The notes under the pieces: generated by a model
The model's input: only the letters and a program-made list of their open reading frames with translations
What the model was told of the DNA's origin: nothing
Database searches by the model: none
Made by a program: the position numbers and the translations under genes
NCBI RefSeq assembly: GCF_036370855.1
Contig: NC_088101.1
Location: 7,983,154 to 8,047,153, forward strand
Reading direction: 5' to 3'
Source: Dromaius novaehollandiae
Lineage: Eukaryota; Chordata; Aves; Casuariiformes; Dromaiidae
DNA: 64,000 nt
Shown here: one piece after another, positions 46,901 through 58,886 of the stretch
Numbering within the stretch: position 1 is the stretch's first letter
How the letters are laid out: each line of letters opens with the position of its first letter

Positions 46901-49900
46901 CCTGGCCGGCCTCGCTGCGCCCCGCGGCACTGACCTGTGGGGCACACCAGGGCTCTGAGCAGATCCAAGGACACCACGTGAGTGGCCTCGCTCCCACTCC
47001 CCAGCTGTGAGCGCAGAAAGGCCACCGTGTCCTCAGGGCAAACTCGGGCTGCAAGGGAAAAGTCGTGCTCTGCGTTAGCCAGAGGGTCGGGAGAGAGCAG
47101 CGAGGGCACAGCGGTGTCCCGCGGAGTCTCCTCCCCTCACCCAGCAGCAGGACGCAGGAGGACAGCTCCGACCGCTGCTCCCCGCTGTGCTGCTTGCTCC
47201 CATCACTGAGCTGTGGGAACAAGGGGCGCTTTAGAGAGAAGAGCATCAGCTCCGAGGGGACTGAAAAGAAACTGCTCCCTCCACTCTCGTCTCCCCTGGG
47301 CCTTTGGCTACAGCAGCCTCTAGACCCCAGCATGGGAGGTGACCCCCAAATATCTGCACAGACCTGGCCTTAAGGTAGGTCCTGCTGCAAGGACGCTCTG
47401 CCCGGCCGCCCAGCAGGACCTTCCTGTCCCTGTGGGTCAGGTCTGCTGCACCCAGCGCAAGCGGTACGGGGTCAGGCTGCCCTTACCTGGCGGTGCACAG
47501 CGGTGCCGATGGCCTGGACCTCGTCCTGGGGGATGGGGATCTGCACTTCCCCCAAAATCTCCAGGAAATAACTCAGAGCCTGCAAGGGAACGGGGGTGGG
47601 AAGAAGAGCGGGACTGTCACCTAAAGCAATGTCTTAAGAAAGGAAACCCGGCGTTTCTGTGATTAACTCCTTCACTCCAGTCCCCAGGAAAAGACCCAGA
47701 CCCTCCCGCACGGGGTTTCTCGTGTGTCCTTCCCTCCCAGCAGCAGCCTTAGAGGGCCTCTCCTCTGCACAGAGCCCCTCTGATGATGCTTCCCCACACT
47801 TCGCACCCCTCACACCTCCCCTCCCCGCCAGACGGGGCTGGACAGTGCCCAGGCGTTAGAGCAGAGCCCCTCGCGTGCACGACACCCCAGGGACAGGGGT
47901 CAAGGCCTCCCTTCCCGAGGAGGTCGGCCCCGGGGATGCTCAGCTCCCTCTCGGCCCCACCTGGGCTGCTCTGGCGCTGCCCGAGAAGCCCAGCAGGCCT
48001 CAAGCCTCCCCTGCTCTCCCCCTTTCTTCTCAAGGGCTCCCGGCTCCTCCAGACACCCCACAGACCCCCAACACCTCGCGGCACACGCACAGACCCCACA
48101 GCCTTACCGTGCCCCACATAACGCCTCACCTTGGTCACCCGGAAAGTGTCCTGGACCTGCTGGTACTGGCCCAGGAGCCAGGGGAGCTGCTCCCACACGC
48201 GCTCGCGGTGCTCTTCCTCGCGCACAAGGAGGCCCATCATGGCAGCCATTGCCCCCAGGACGGCCTGCTTGGCCTGCAGGGAGGGCAGCGAGACGCTCTT
48301 CAGCGGGGCCCAGCGTCCTTCCACCCCGACACGGTCTGCCCTCCCCACGGAGAGGCAGTGCCCTGCTCCCCTGGAGGAGAAGGCCTTGCTCCGGAGGAGA
48401 GGGCACGTCCCCACCCCGGCCCCGCCCAAAGGCCCCCGGAGTCGCAGGGCCGGCACGGCAGCCGCTCTCACCTCCTCCTCCTCGCAGCCCAGCCAGCTCC
48501 CCACCACATGGTGGAAGAGCGGGGAAACGCTGCTGCAGAGCTGGGCCTGCCCCATGCGCGGGAAGCTGCATTGCTCCCAGGCGCCCAGGTAGGTGTTCAC
48601 GGCCTTCGACCACTGCTCCAGGACTGCGGCGAGAGAAGGGCAGAAGGATCAGGGCAGAGCCTGTGGCGGGGACGAGACCTTGCTCTGCCGCCCCAGCCTG
48701 CCCTCGGCCGCAGCCCCCCCGCTCGCCGCGGCTCCATCCGAGACCGGGTCCGGCCCCAGGCACAAGCCGCGCGGTGCTCGGAGATGCCCTGATGGAAACG
48801 CTGCGCTGTTGCTCTCCTCCTCCCCATCACACCTCCTCCTCCTCCTCCTCCCAGCCGTGTTCCCTTCCTGTGCTTCCCCCTGCGTCCCTGCCCCAGCCGT
48901 CCCAAACACTCGCCCTCTCCCCCGAAACCCCCCAAAACCAGCCCGCCCTGCACGCAGCAGGCGGGAGGGAGCCGGGGCAGAGCTCAGAGCCCGGCAGGTC
49001 GCACTGGGAGCAAAGCGCAGCAGCAGAGGCGCCGAGGCTGCCCCGGCCCTGCCCCTGCGCGCGGGGCCGACACTCACCGCTGCAGACGGCGCGCAGGGTC
49101 CGGCTGCTCCCCACCTGGCTCAGCATCGTGCGCAGGGCGAAGAGCGTCATGCCCACGAAGGGGACGCACCGCAGGGCTGCAGAGAGGGCCGGGCAGAGGC
49201 GCAGAGAGCGGCCGTCATCACTGGGAGCCGGGACAGCGCGCGGGGGAGCCCCGGGGCAGGGGCTGGGGCAGTTCCCGGTGTGGGGACGGCTTGCCGGGAC
49301 TCGATGGGGTGCTGGTGCCTGTCCCAAGTGGGGAGCGGGGCAGCCCTTCGGAAGGGAGGATCAGGGAAGATCCCTTCTCCCGGGTACCGCAGACCACAGC
49401 CCCGAGCCAGAGGCTGACGGGCCCTACCGTAGCTGCTGGCCAGCTTGCCCAAGGTGACGAACACGAGGTCCTCGGAGATCTCTCCCAGGGCCCTCAGGTG
49501 GCACTGCAGCTCGTACATGACGCTATCAAAGTGGGAGTGGGCCAGAGCCACCAGGACATCGCTGGCGGCCATCCGCACCTCCTCCGTCACACCCTGGCGA
49601 GAGCGGGAGAAAGGCTGAAGGTGCCGGCAGCGATCGCCTGCCTCCAGCTCTCGGTTCCTGCCTTGGCCACCTCCCCGCACAGCTCCAGGCATCGCCCCCC
49701 AAATCCACTGCAGCGATGAGTCCCCAAGGCCTCTGCCTCCAGGAAACACTTGCTGGTGCAGAAATCGTGGCCCTGCACGTCCCAGCTCCGCCACCAGCCC
49801 TGGGCGCAGGCGCCGCCGGCACAGGCAGCTGCTCTGCTCTGCGCTCCCTCTGCAGCGGGGCTGGATACGGCCTTTGCTATCGCGGAGCCGCATCCGCGGG

Positions 49901-52074
49901 GAAGGAGCTGTCACAGGGGTCTGGGAGCCTCTGACAGGGCTTAGTGCTAGACACGGGTCCTCAGAGCCCTCCTACGTTTTACCAAACCCGGCTCTAGCCA
50001 GGCGCCTCTGGCTGCCTTCAGAGAGGAGCAGCTCACCTGCGCCGCTCTCATGTCCCTCGAGGCCGCTGCGATCACTCTGGCCAGGACAGCGCTCTGCACG
50101 CGGCCGTCGTCGCCCTGCAGGACTCTCTCCAGCTCTCGGTAGACCTCCGCTCTGTCGCCCTGGGGACACGGCCCAGAAGGGAAGAGCTTGGCCTTGCCTT
50201 TCCTCAGTGCCAGGGAGCCCCAGAGCCGGGGACACGGGCCCCGCCAGCGTTTGCAGCGTTTGCAGCACGCGCGGGTGGCAGGAGGGCGGCGGCGCCCTCG
50301 GGAAACCAGGGGCCCTGCCGGGCACCCGCAAACCCAGGCCCGGCACAGCGCGACGCCCCCGCCTCACCTCCTCCTCTTGCAGGCGGTTTGACAGAGAAGC
50401 CACTCGCCCAGCAAAGGTGGGGACGGCTGCAGGGACGGACTCTGCCGCCCTGCCTCCATCCTCCCGAACGGGAGGCCGGGACCAGCAGCCTCCACAAGCG
50501 AAGAGACCTGCAAGGAGAGACCCAGAGGATTAGCACCAGCTCTGCTGGCCTCAGCTGCCTGCGCTGTTTCGGGGCAAACGTCTCCTCAGCCTGCAGAGAA
50601 ATCCTTTCCCCCAGCACTAACACCGCAGCCAGGGCTGTGTCAGCAGGCGGGCAGCCAGCAGGGCAAAGGCAGCGACTCCTCCCCTCTGTGCAGCACTAGC
50701 GAGACCACCCCGGACGCTGGTCCAGCCCAGGCTCCTCAGTAAAAGACAGATACGCTACAATGCTGTGATATAGTGGAGTGAGTCCAGAAGAGAGTCATCA
50801 GCATGGCTGGGGACTGGAGCACATGAGCAGCGAGGGAAGGCTCAGAGAGCTGGCTTGGGGCGGCCTGGAGAAGGGGAAGGGAGAACAGCGTATTGCTGCC
50901 TGCAGCTACCTCATGGGGGACACAGAGAAGACGGAGCAAAACTCTTCTCAGAAATGTACCTTGACGGGATGAGAGGCAACAGGAACAAGTTGGAACATGA
51001 GAAATCCTGATTAACTATTAGAAACACTATTTCCCATGAAGGTTTGGGGATGACCTGCTGGAAAGCAGCTCTGCAGAGAAGGCTCTCAGGGCCCCGGTGG
51101 ACAACAAGCTGACCACGAGCCAGCAACGTGCCCTTGTGGCCAAGAAGGCCCATGGTATCCTGGGCCACATTAGGAAGAGCATTGCCAGCAGGTCAAGGGA
51201 GGGCATCCTCCCCCTACTCAGCCCTGGTGAGGCCACATCTGGAGGACTGGGTCCAGTTCTGGGCTCCCCAGGACAAGAGAGACATGGAGCTACTGGAGAG
51301 AGTCCAGCACAGGGCTACTAAGGTGAGGAAGGGACTGGAGCATCTCTCCTATGAGAAAAGGCTGAGAGAGCTGGGCCTGTCCTGCCTGGAGAAGAGAAGA
51401 CTGAGCAGCAGATCTTATCTATGTGTATCAGTATCTGAAGGGAGGGTGCAAAGAAGATGGGGCCAGACTCTTCTCAGTGGCGCCTGGGGACAGGACCAGA
51501 GGCAACGGGCACCAACTGAAACCCAGGAAGCTCCATCCGAACACGAGGAAAAACTTCTTTACTGCAAGGGTAACCGAGCACCGGAACAGGTTGCCCAGAG
51601 AGGTTATGGAGTCTCCATCCTTGGAGATATTCAGAAGCTGTCTGGACACGATCCTGGGCCAGGTGCTCTAGGTGACACTGCTTGAGCAGAGGGGTTGGAC
51701 TAGGTGATCTGCAGAGGTCCCTTCCAACCTCAACCAGTCTGTGACTCTGTGAAGGGGGTCACACCCTGGAAGAGGCACCCAGGGAGGCTGTGGGATCTCC
51801 ATCCTCAGAGATCTGCCTCGCAGCCAGGGCCCATTAGCTCCTTGGGTGGAAAGCCCGTGAAACCAGAGCCTGGAGGGAGCTGCATGGGAGCGAGGAGGCG
51901 GCTTTCTCCCGGGGAGCTGGTGCAGTTGCAGGGTCAGGGCAGCTCTCGCAGCGTCAGAAATGGCCAGCCCTGCTCAGCGGTGCCGAGCACCAGGGGTTCG
52001 CGCTCAGGATCTCCTGCAGCCCCGGCCCAGCCCCGGCCCAGCCCCTCACCTCGGAGCGCCCGGAGTCTCCGCAT
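34952..52074 (-). CDS. MROH2B-like: Maestro heat-like repeat protein, MROH2B-like; 41 coding exons with three lesions
   Basis: A large HEAT/armadillo-repeat scaffold of the maestro family. Length is about 1610 residues once two extra bases are discounted, within the usual 1500-1700. Recognisable family blocks in order: [18 protein letters not shown] (about residues 45-62), [144 protein letters not shown], and C-terminal [11 protein letters not shown]. No signal peptide or membrane span is evident. The start is the only ATG whose exon phase joins exon 2, and it sits just below the CCAAT promoter. Lesions are a TGA at 44376-44374, an extra G in 38540-38547, and an extra base near 37161-37170. 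Splice sites are all intact, so it is either a very recent pseudogene or affected by sequence errors. The family is certain; the member (2B rather than 2A) is my best match from memory. Confidence 0.88.
37161..37170 (-). other. Apparent +1 frameshift in MROH exon 35
   Basis: The frame entering the exon reads ...SANLRV, and the frame leaving it reads MAAAFFAE into LMKEPAL. They are offset by one base around GGGTGGGTCATG. The exon is 116 bases, but the flanking phases require 115 or 118. A donor-like GTGGGT at CTGCGG could instead end the exon early in phase 0, dropping about eight residues without a frameshift. Confidence 0.7.
38540..38547 (-). other. Apparent +1 frameshift in a G8 run, MROH exon 32
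   Basis: [10 protein letters not shown] is read up to the G run, and [15 protein letters not shown] is read one frame over after it. Seven G would keep the frame, and eight are present. The exon is 164 bases where the phases require 163. A homopolymer is a common place both for real slips and for sequencing error. Confidence 0.8.
44374..44376 (-). other. In-frame TGA in MROH exon 16 (codon 578)
   Basis: The frame reads [10 protein letters not shown], then TGA, then [13 protein letters not shown], with correct phases on both sides. Related proteins have tryptophan at this point (TGG), so a single G-to-A change explains it. Confidence 0.85.
50779..51050 (+). mobile_element. Older CR1 3'-end fragment in MROH intron 1 (right copy)
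   Basis: The duplicate of 535-805, differing by few bases. Antisense to the gene. Confidence 0.7.
51056..51755 (+). mobile_element. CR1 LINE 3' end (right copy)
   Basis: The duplicate of 812-1508, ending in the octamer-like 'gactctgtgaa'. It lies in intron 1 antisense to the gene. Confidence 0.92.
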
Positions 52075-52149
52075 GGCGCCGGGCCAGGGACAGCGCTGCT
52101 GCGCCAGCCCTGCCTGAGGACAGAGCGGGACCGCGGGGACCCGCCCCAG

Positions 52150-52390
52150 AGCGCTGCGGCCAATGAGGGCCTGCCCCGGACACGCCCGCCTACATCACAG
52201 AGGGCCCAGACCAATGGGGGCCTGCTTGGGGACACGCCCCCGCCCATCACAAAGGGCTGCTGGCCAATCAAGGCTTGCCCCAGCACACACCCCTGCCCAT
52301 CACAAAGGGCTGCCAGCCAATAAGGGCCCTGCCCCAGGGCCACGCCCACTCAGGGCAGGGGGCCAGAGAGGGCAGCAGGCAAAGGACCCC
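52150..52390 (-). promoter_or_regulatory. MROH promoter of tandem CCAAT/GC-box units (right copy)
   Basis: CCAAT boxes at 52160, 52211, 52264 and 52317 show the same 51/53/53 spacing as the left copy. The first is 86 bases upstream of the ATG at 52074. A deletion of about 24 bases relative to the left copy moves the whole array closer to the start codon. Confidence 0.7.
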
Positions 52391-53049
52391 ACCAGGCCCC
52401 CAACCCTGCCCCATCTCCCTCCATCACTGCCACCCCCTGGGTTTCCTCCAAGGGGGCTGGGCACCGACCTGGCCTCAGCAGCCCCTCCCAGCCCCACTGC
52501 CTGCCCCACAGCCAGAGGTGTCATTCCCTCTGTTTCCTCCACCAAGGTTTGCACTCCCTCTCCAAGGAGCACAAACCTGAACCCAGAACTGAAGACCTCA
52601 CACCTGTGACCGTCATAAGAACAGGGGGTCAGGGGAAGGAGAGACAGCTCAGCTCTTAAAGGAAAGCTCCTATCAGCTCATATTGTGCAGGAAAACCTAA
52701 GCTCCCCTTTATTGGACAGGAGAAAACTTCAGCAGAAGACACACCCTGAATATCAGGAGGACTTGGGGTCTGGGCATGTAGTCCCCCATGCCAACAGTCA
52801 ATGTATTTAGCTGACTATAAACTCCATGCTGGCATGGCCTAAGTGGATCTAGTTCTAAGCTCTTACTCCACACTGACTGCAAAGTGTAGCTCCACTGCCA
52901 CAGCCAGCCAAGAACATGAACATCTCTCCAAATGCAGCAGCACTGAGTCACTCTGATGGAGGGCAATAAAAGCTGGTGTCAGATGCTCTGCAACTGCATC
53001 CTGGTCTTCATTTACTGGTTCCATTTCTGCAGCCTGGGGGCTCTGCTGA

Positions 53050-56000
53050 CAGAACAGGGCATCACTGTGCTTGTTGCTGAACAAATGCAAAACGAAGAGA
53101 CAGTCCCTGTGCAACGGTGACTGCAGGCTCCATGCTCGATAGGAGACCAGTGGTGGATGTGCACAGTGAGCAGCAGCTCCCCAAGCTCTCAGCGATACCA
53201 TGGCTGTGGATGGTGCTGTTTGGGAACTGGCAACAGGAGATGTGTTTCTCAGGAGTGGGTCATCTTCACAGGAACATGGTCATGATGGCATCCCAGCTCC
53301 AGGCACAGAGGAGCCACCCGGGGCAGTGGCTCCTGGGAGACGAGGGAGAGCCTGAGGCAGTCAGGGAGGCCTGCAGTCTTTGCCCAAATGCTTTTGCCGG
53401 AAGCAATGAGGAGGGTGGGCGACATCCTTCAGTCCAGGCAAGCAAAGCTGGAGACCAAGGCCAGCCTCCTCTTGCATTACAGTGAGGCCCCCGTTCACAG
53501 CCGAGCAGCCTCGCCACGAGGCTCCGACTAGCCAGAAGCTGGAGCCAGTCCATGGACACAGATGAACTCTCCTAGAGTTGCTCTGGGCCAATTCTTTCAG
53601 GAAATACTGCTCTGTCCTTGCTTGCCCACCATAGCTCAAGACAGCAGATGTGTGAACGGAGACTACTGGATAAACTTAATCACCGACTTCACCATTCACA
53701 ATGGCTTCATTTTTCCTTCAGGTATTCTAGCTGTATTTATGTCTCCTTGCTTAAGTTTAGGGAAGCGATGCACATTGTGGTGTAACACGGAGCGGGCACA
53801 GGAATATATGTACAGCGTATCAGCTACTCCATAAAAACTATCCCCAGAAAAGCTCTGATTTCAAAGTCAACGCAAAACAGATTTTCCTTCTTTCGCAGAG
53901 GGAAACAAGCTACCTTGAACTTCTCCCTGTCTACCAGAAGGCAAGATTATGCATGTAGACAGTTCTCATGCAGCAGCCCTAAAGCTTGCGACGGGATCCA
54001 GGCCTTGCTTTGACAGATGCTCTTCAGAGGTGAAGAGACAGAGCTCAGCTCAGCTGCCCATCTCGCGGCATTTGCAACTGCACGCGTGTCCAGAACAGTT
54101 GCAGGGCACTGGCACGTGTGACACGGGGTGTAGAGGAAACCCAAGCCCTTCTTGGGCAGCAGCTGAGGGCTAAGTGAGATGCCCTAAAAACCTAAAATGA
54201 CACCGGAAAATTACTAGACACATTTAATAACTGAATCTCAGCCATACTGTCTGCCTCTGAGAGCATAAGGGTAGGGTTTTTTTCAGTACTTGGTTAATTC
54301 AATTACTACTGAAGTTAGACTTCTCCACTGGCTTAAGTAGGAACAGTTTTAGGACAGCTGTAAATGCTTTTGAATATAATGTCAAGGGAAAAAAAATCAT
54401 ATGCAGACCTGCTTAAAACATAACATAAAACAAGTGCATCAGATTCCGGTATAATTTCTCACTAGTAGACAAAAGAAGGGCTAATTTTTCCTTATTATAA
54501 AATTAGAGTGAGTTACAAAGGAAAGTGATTTTTCTAAGGTCATCCATCTAAGAATGCTCTTTCCACAAGCCTACGCTACCTCCGCAAATATGCAAGGGAG
54601 TTAAGAAAATGAACAAACCTCCAAAAAGTGCTCTGCAGCCAGTTACAAAATCACAAAGCTAAGACAGAACTATGCAGTCCTAAGCAAGGTGATGAATTGC
54701 ATCGGCTCATCTATGTCCATAGAATAAAATTATTAAAACATCATGTTATAATAGCGTTCACACCAAACACATTTGGATTGAGTGACTAGGAAAATCCCCT
54801 CTGTTCCAGTGTCCTTTCAACATTCCTAACATTTGCATAGAAAATAGTGTATCAGACAAGAAATGGAGGAGTTAATGGCCTTTTATGTGCATACGCGTAC
54901 TTAAAGAAAAATAAATAAGTGTCCTGAAAACTACAGCAAGGGTGCACGATATCTCAGTTTCAGGGTTTCTCTCCAAGCTTATGGCACTTCCAAACGAAAA
55001 TTCTCTTTCGACAGAAACCAGCAAAGCAAGATAACTCTGCCAATTAAGTGACATTTGCTGTGCATCTGGCTCTAGCAACACTAAAAACGCAGATGAAAAA
55101 GTAACAGAACATTCATCTATACAAAATGTAACTATTAAAAAATAATAAAAAAAAAGGTCTCCACTACACCCGTACGAAGAACTTTAAAAAAAAGGAATTT
55201 AAAGGAAAATAAATGCTGCCCTCTAGTGAAAAATAGCAAAATGCACAAGCTCAAGTCCTTCTTCCTGATTATTTTCCCAGATGATGCAGCTCATCATCCA
55301 TGCGAGGCAGACCTTTCCCTTCTTCACCGGTTCCTCGTCCCAGGTGATCCAGGACAAATGCAGCAACGGTAGTAACACACAAGCCAACACTGCCCCGTTA
55401 CCTGAAAGTAAGAGATAGGAAATCAGCTCTTTTGCAAGGTCCTGCTTGGATGAATGCTAAAGGCCGGTTTCTTTGGATAGATACTTTCTGACAAACAAGA
55501 CTTTTAAACTTTCAGCAATAAACTCCATTCAAATGTTTCACTGGAAGCGCTTGGGGTTTGATACGTTTTATGGTACCAAAGACAGGCGTTCCCGGGGGAT
55601 CTCCGGGATCCCCAAGTCCTGGAAAAGTCTGCCAGGAATTCAAGGACAGCTGTTCTACGCCCTGCTCTAGCCAGGGTGTGGGATAGCCTCTGCTTGAGAA
55701 AACCTTTCCAACGCTGGCCGGAGAAAAAGCTCTGAGCCTTTCCAGACTCCCCACAACTAACCCGGGACCTGGAGACTGCCCGCTCCAAAACATCCACCAA
55801 GAGCGCGCGTGGCGGAACAGTCTTCGAAGCCTAGGGAACGCTGTGTTTAGGCATGTTTCCTGAACAAAATCTCTTGGCATTTACCCAGGATGATGAGTGG
55901 GGAATTTAATCAGCACAGAAGCTAGTTTTAGTCCAACCAGGAACAAAAATGGACATAATGCTGAGGTTTCTCCAGAACTGGACGTGTTCCTTTGTGGACA

Positions 56001-56450
56001 GCTCCCGTCAGGACCCCAATCCAAGGACTGTGTCCCGTGCCAGGAAGAAACGGGAGCATCTGATCAGTGCAAATTCAGAGAGGAGAGCGCAGCCATTAGA
56101 ATCACACCCTCAGCAGCAAGGAATCTCTTCATCTCCTACTTCCAGCAGACTTAATCAGATCTAACAGCACCCTCCATCTCTCAGGATGGTTATTGGCTAA
56201 GAATAGCAAAACTTCTATTTATAGGATTGGAAGAAAAAATCCATAATTACATAGGTGATATATTTTAAAAAGTGACCCATACTTGGCAGCAATAAAGACA
56301 TAATAGAAAAATTACAATTCTGCAATAATTTACCAATAGAAATGAGGTATAGGGTATTCTTCAAGCTTGGAAAGGGGGAAGAAGAGTGTCTTACAGGCCT
56401 CCGCCCTACCTTCCCCACCATTAACACTAGCCAATAAGATATCTTTTGAC
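53050..56450. other. No confirmed gene; one small exon-like frame
   Basis: AT-richer intergenic or intronic sequence. Apart from the open frame at 55269-55397, nothing is recognised. Confidence 0.4.
55269..55397 (-). CDS. Unrecognised terminal-exon-like frame, 42 residues
   Basis: The minus strand reads SVGLCVTTVAAFVLDHLGRG, then TGEEGKGLPRMDDELHHLGK, then TAA. It looks like a half-hydrophobic segment followed by a charged tail, as in the end of a small membrane protein. An in-frame stop precedes it at 55400-55398. As an exon it would therefore have to use the AG at GGGGCAG just inside rather than the better TTTCAG upstream. I do not recognise the protein and it may be fortuitous. Confidence 0.25.
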   Translation of the reverse strand, partial: RGSVGLCVTTVAAFVLDHLGRGTGEEGKGLPRMDDELHHLGK

Positions 56451-56457
56451 CTTCATT

Positions 56458-57265
56458 TCACAGAATCACAGAATGGTTGAGGTTGGAAGGGACCTCTGCA
56501 GATCATCTAGTCCAGCATCCCTGGTTCAAGCAGGGTCACCTAGAGCACGTGGCCCAGGACCGTGTCCAGAGGGCTTTTGAATATCTCCAAGGATGGAGAC
56601 TTCAGAACCTCTCTGGGCAACCTGCCCAAGTGCTCACACCACCCTCGCAGTAAAGAAGTTTTTTCCTTGTGTTCAGACAGAGCTTCCTGTGTTTCAGTTT
56701 GTGCCCGTTGCCTCTCGTCCTGTCCCTGGGCACCACTGACAAGGGTCTGGCCCCATCCTCTTTACATCCTCTTTCAGATATTTATACACATGGATAAGAT
56801 CCCCCCCCTCAGCCTTCTCTTCTCCAGCTCGCTCAGCCTTTCCTCATAGCAGAGATGCTCCAGTCCATTCGTCGTCTTAGCAGCCCTTCGCTGGGCTCGC
56901 TCCAGTAGCTCCATGTCTCTCTTGTACTGGGGAGCCCAGAACTGGACACAGGCACTCCAGATGCAGCCTCACCAGGGCTGAGGAGAGGGGAAGGATCCCC
57001 TCCCTCGACCTGCTGGCAATGCTCTTCCTCATGCAGCCCAGGATACCATGGGCCTTCTTGGCCACAAGGGCACTGTGCTGGCTCGTGGTCATCCTGCAGT
57101 CCACCAGGTCTCCCAGGTCCTTCTCCGCAGAGCTGCTTTCCAGCAGGTCAGTCCCCAGCCTGTGCTGGTGCATGGGGTTATTCCTCCCTAGGTGCAGGAC
57201 CTTGCACTTGCCTTTGTTGACCTTCATGAGGTTCCTCTCTGCCCAACTCTCCAGCCTGTCGAGGT
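56458..57265 (-). mobile_element. CR1 LINE 3' end, minus orientation
   Basis: The plus strand starts 'cacagaatcacagaat' followed by 'ggttgaggttggaagggacc', which is the reverse complement of a CR1 3' terminus. It extends into the end of ORF2, with the minus strand reading 'VNKGKCKVLHLGRNN' and '[20 protein letters not shown]'. More of the coding end is kept than in the intron 1 copies. The ORF is broken. Confidence 0.93.
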
Positions 57266-58839
57266 TGGAGCCATTTCATACAGACATATGGCTGCACAAC
57301 CTCCTCCAATTCAGATCAAGACTGCGCTGGTCCTGGTAAACTACTAAATAGGATAAAACCCAGAACAAACAAGAAATTATGCAACCAGCTGAGCTCAGAC
57401 GGAGCTGTCTTGTCATCCTTTCATCTCTCCTTTCACACACATGTCACTCAGCAGTTGTAACCCCTCGTTACACCCAGATGCAATAAGCTAAAGAGAACTC
57501 TTGACACAACGGACTGTTGAGGGCTAAAGACGACATCATCCCGTGCTATGGGTAACACTCAACGCTTTCATCAAGACATACGGATCTTAAGGCATCTGAG
57601 AAATCAAACATGATGGTGACAAAAGACTGGGAAACAAAAAAAAAAACCTGCCCTTGTCAGAGTTTTATTGGTCACTTGAATGAAGCCAAGATTTCATCAA
57701 TCCCTGGTAGAGATAGGCATGGTATGGTATGATCCAATGCCATATACTGGTCTCTCTATTAAAGACAAATATGCCCCTTTGCTTCAGCTGGAAATTCATG
57801 TTTAGACACTTTAAAGGGGAGCAAGGAATATAAAGCACAATTTAAAATTCAACAAAGACGACAAAAATAAAAACTTGGATGATACAGCCACAGCAGCTGC
57901 AATAAACAGGTTCAAAACTGTTCCACCAGTTTCAGAAGCAGTTTTGCCTCACCAACAGATTTCCAGGAGCAGGAATGGCATAACGATACAGGAAACTAAA
58001 AGTCTGATGAACAAGAAGTTTCCAATTTAAAAAAAAAAAAAAAAATAGAGTTCCTGGGGGACGTCTGCTTCACACCAGTCTGTTTAATTATTACAACAGG
58101 AAAAGCAACGTACTAATTTTAGTGGATACAAAAGAGAAATCTGTCTCAAAACAAAAGAAATACATCTGACTTGATTTAGAGGAAAAGCTGCTACCTTCTG
58201 CTCCAAGCAGCTCAGAGCACCAACACCAAGCGTGTTTGCTAGGCGCAGTGAAACAGGGTAATTCTTTTTTCCATGATATAGCTAGCACTTTCTAACTTGG
58301 AAAAATTTAAGTACGGATGTCAGGGGCAGATTTGCTGGCTGAAGAGATGCTCTGCAGAATTCACCACTTTGCAAACATACAGGAAAAAAAGGAAGATTTA
58401 AGATAAACTCAAGGATCATATCCTTCAGTACTGCCATGCTAGGACCAGAGTTGTTATGTAATTACTATCTTCAGCCTACATACCAATTTTTTTTTGTTTG
58501 TCTGTGTTCTATTTAGCAGTGTTTAAAACCTTTTGATTTTCAGTAATTCTATTCCTAAGAAATTAAGATACTAAACAGGCACTATTTTTCCTGAGTGGGG
58601 GCCCTGGGGAGACGCTCAGGGGCTTCAAGGCATCTTGGCGAAGGAGAAGGAGCAGTGGCCCAGAGCACGGGCCCAGCTGAGAACTGAGCCCCACAACCCA
58701 GGGGGTTTTAGAGCATCACTTCTGCACCGCAGCTCTAAGGGAAAGGTGGGGGCTGCTGGGGGTCTAAATTTCACACACCAGGTCCGTCTGGAGAGATGCA
58801 ACGATGGTATTTGCCCTCAAAACCACACGAAGGCTCTGA

Positions 58840-58842
<3 letters not shown>

Positions 58843-58884
<42 letters not shown>
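58843..58884 (+). repeat. A42 tract
   Basis: Forty-two consecutive A preceded by a GC-richer stretch of about 250 bases (58590-58842). Could mark a retroposed transcript, but no target-site duplication was confirmed. Confidence 0.85.

Positions 58885-58886
<2 letters not shown>

Larger units (their letters stand above)
42368..52074 (-). other. Exon map of the MROH gene, coding exons 1-21
   Basis: Exons in transcript order: 52050-52074, 50368-50507, 50037-50159, 49428-49593, 49078-49176, 48472-48623, 48130-48273, 47487-47579, 47141-47210, 46935-47048, 46405-46478, 46008-46127, 45298-45405, 44949-45108, 44769-44809, 44337-44478 (contains the TGA), 43690-43742, 43308-43415, 43029-43148, 42702-42824, 42368-42520. 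All junctions are GT-AG and phases join without conflict. For exon 11 an alternative acceptor three bases downstream (start 46475) keeps the frame. Confidence 0.85.
50245..53045. repeat. Right copy of the segmental duplication
   Basis: Matches 1-2950 (see that entry). It ends near 53045, about 970 bases upstream of the MROH start codon. Here the copy joins the complete gene on its left and unrelated sequence on its right. Confidence 0.93.
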
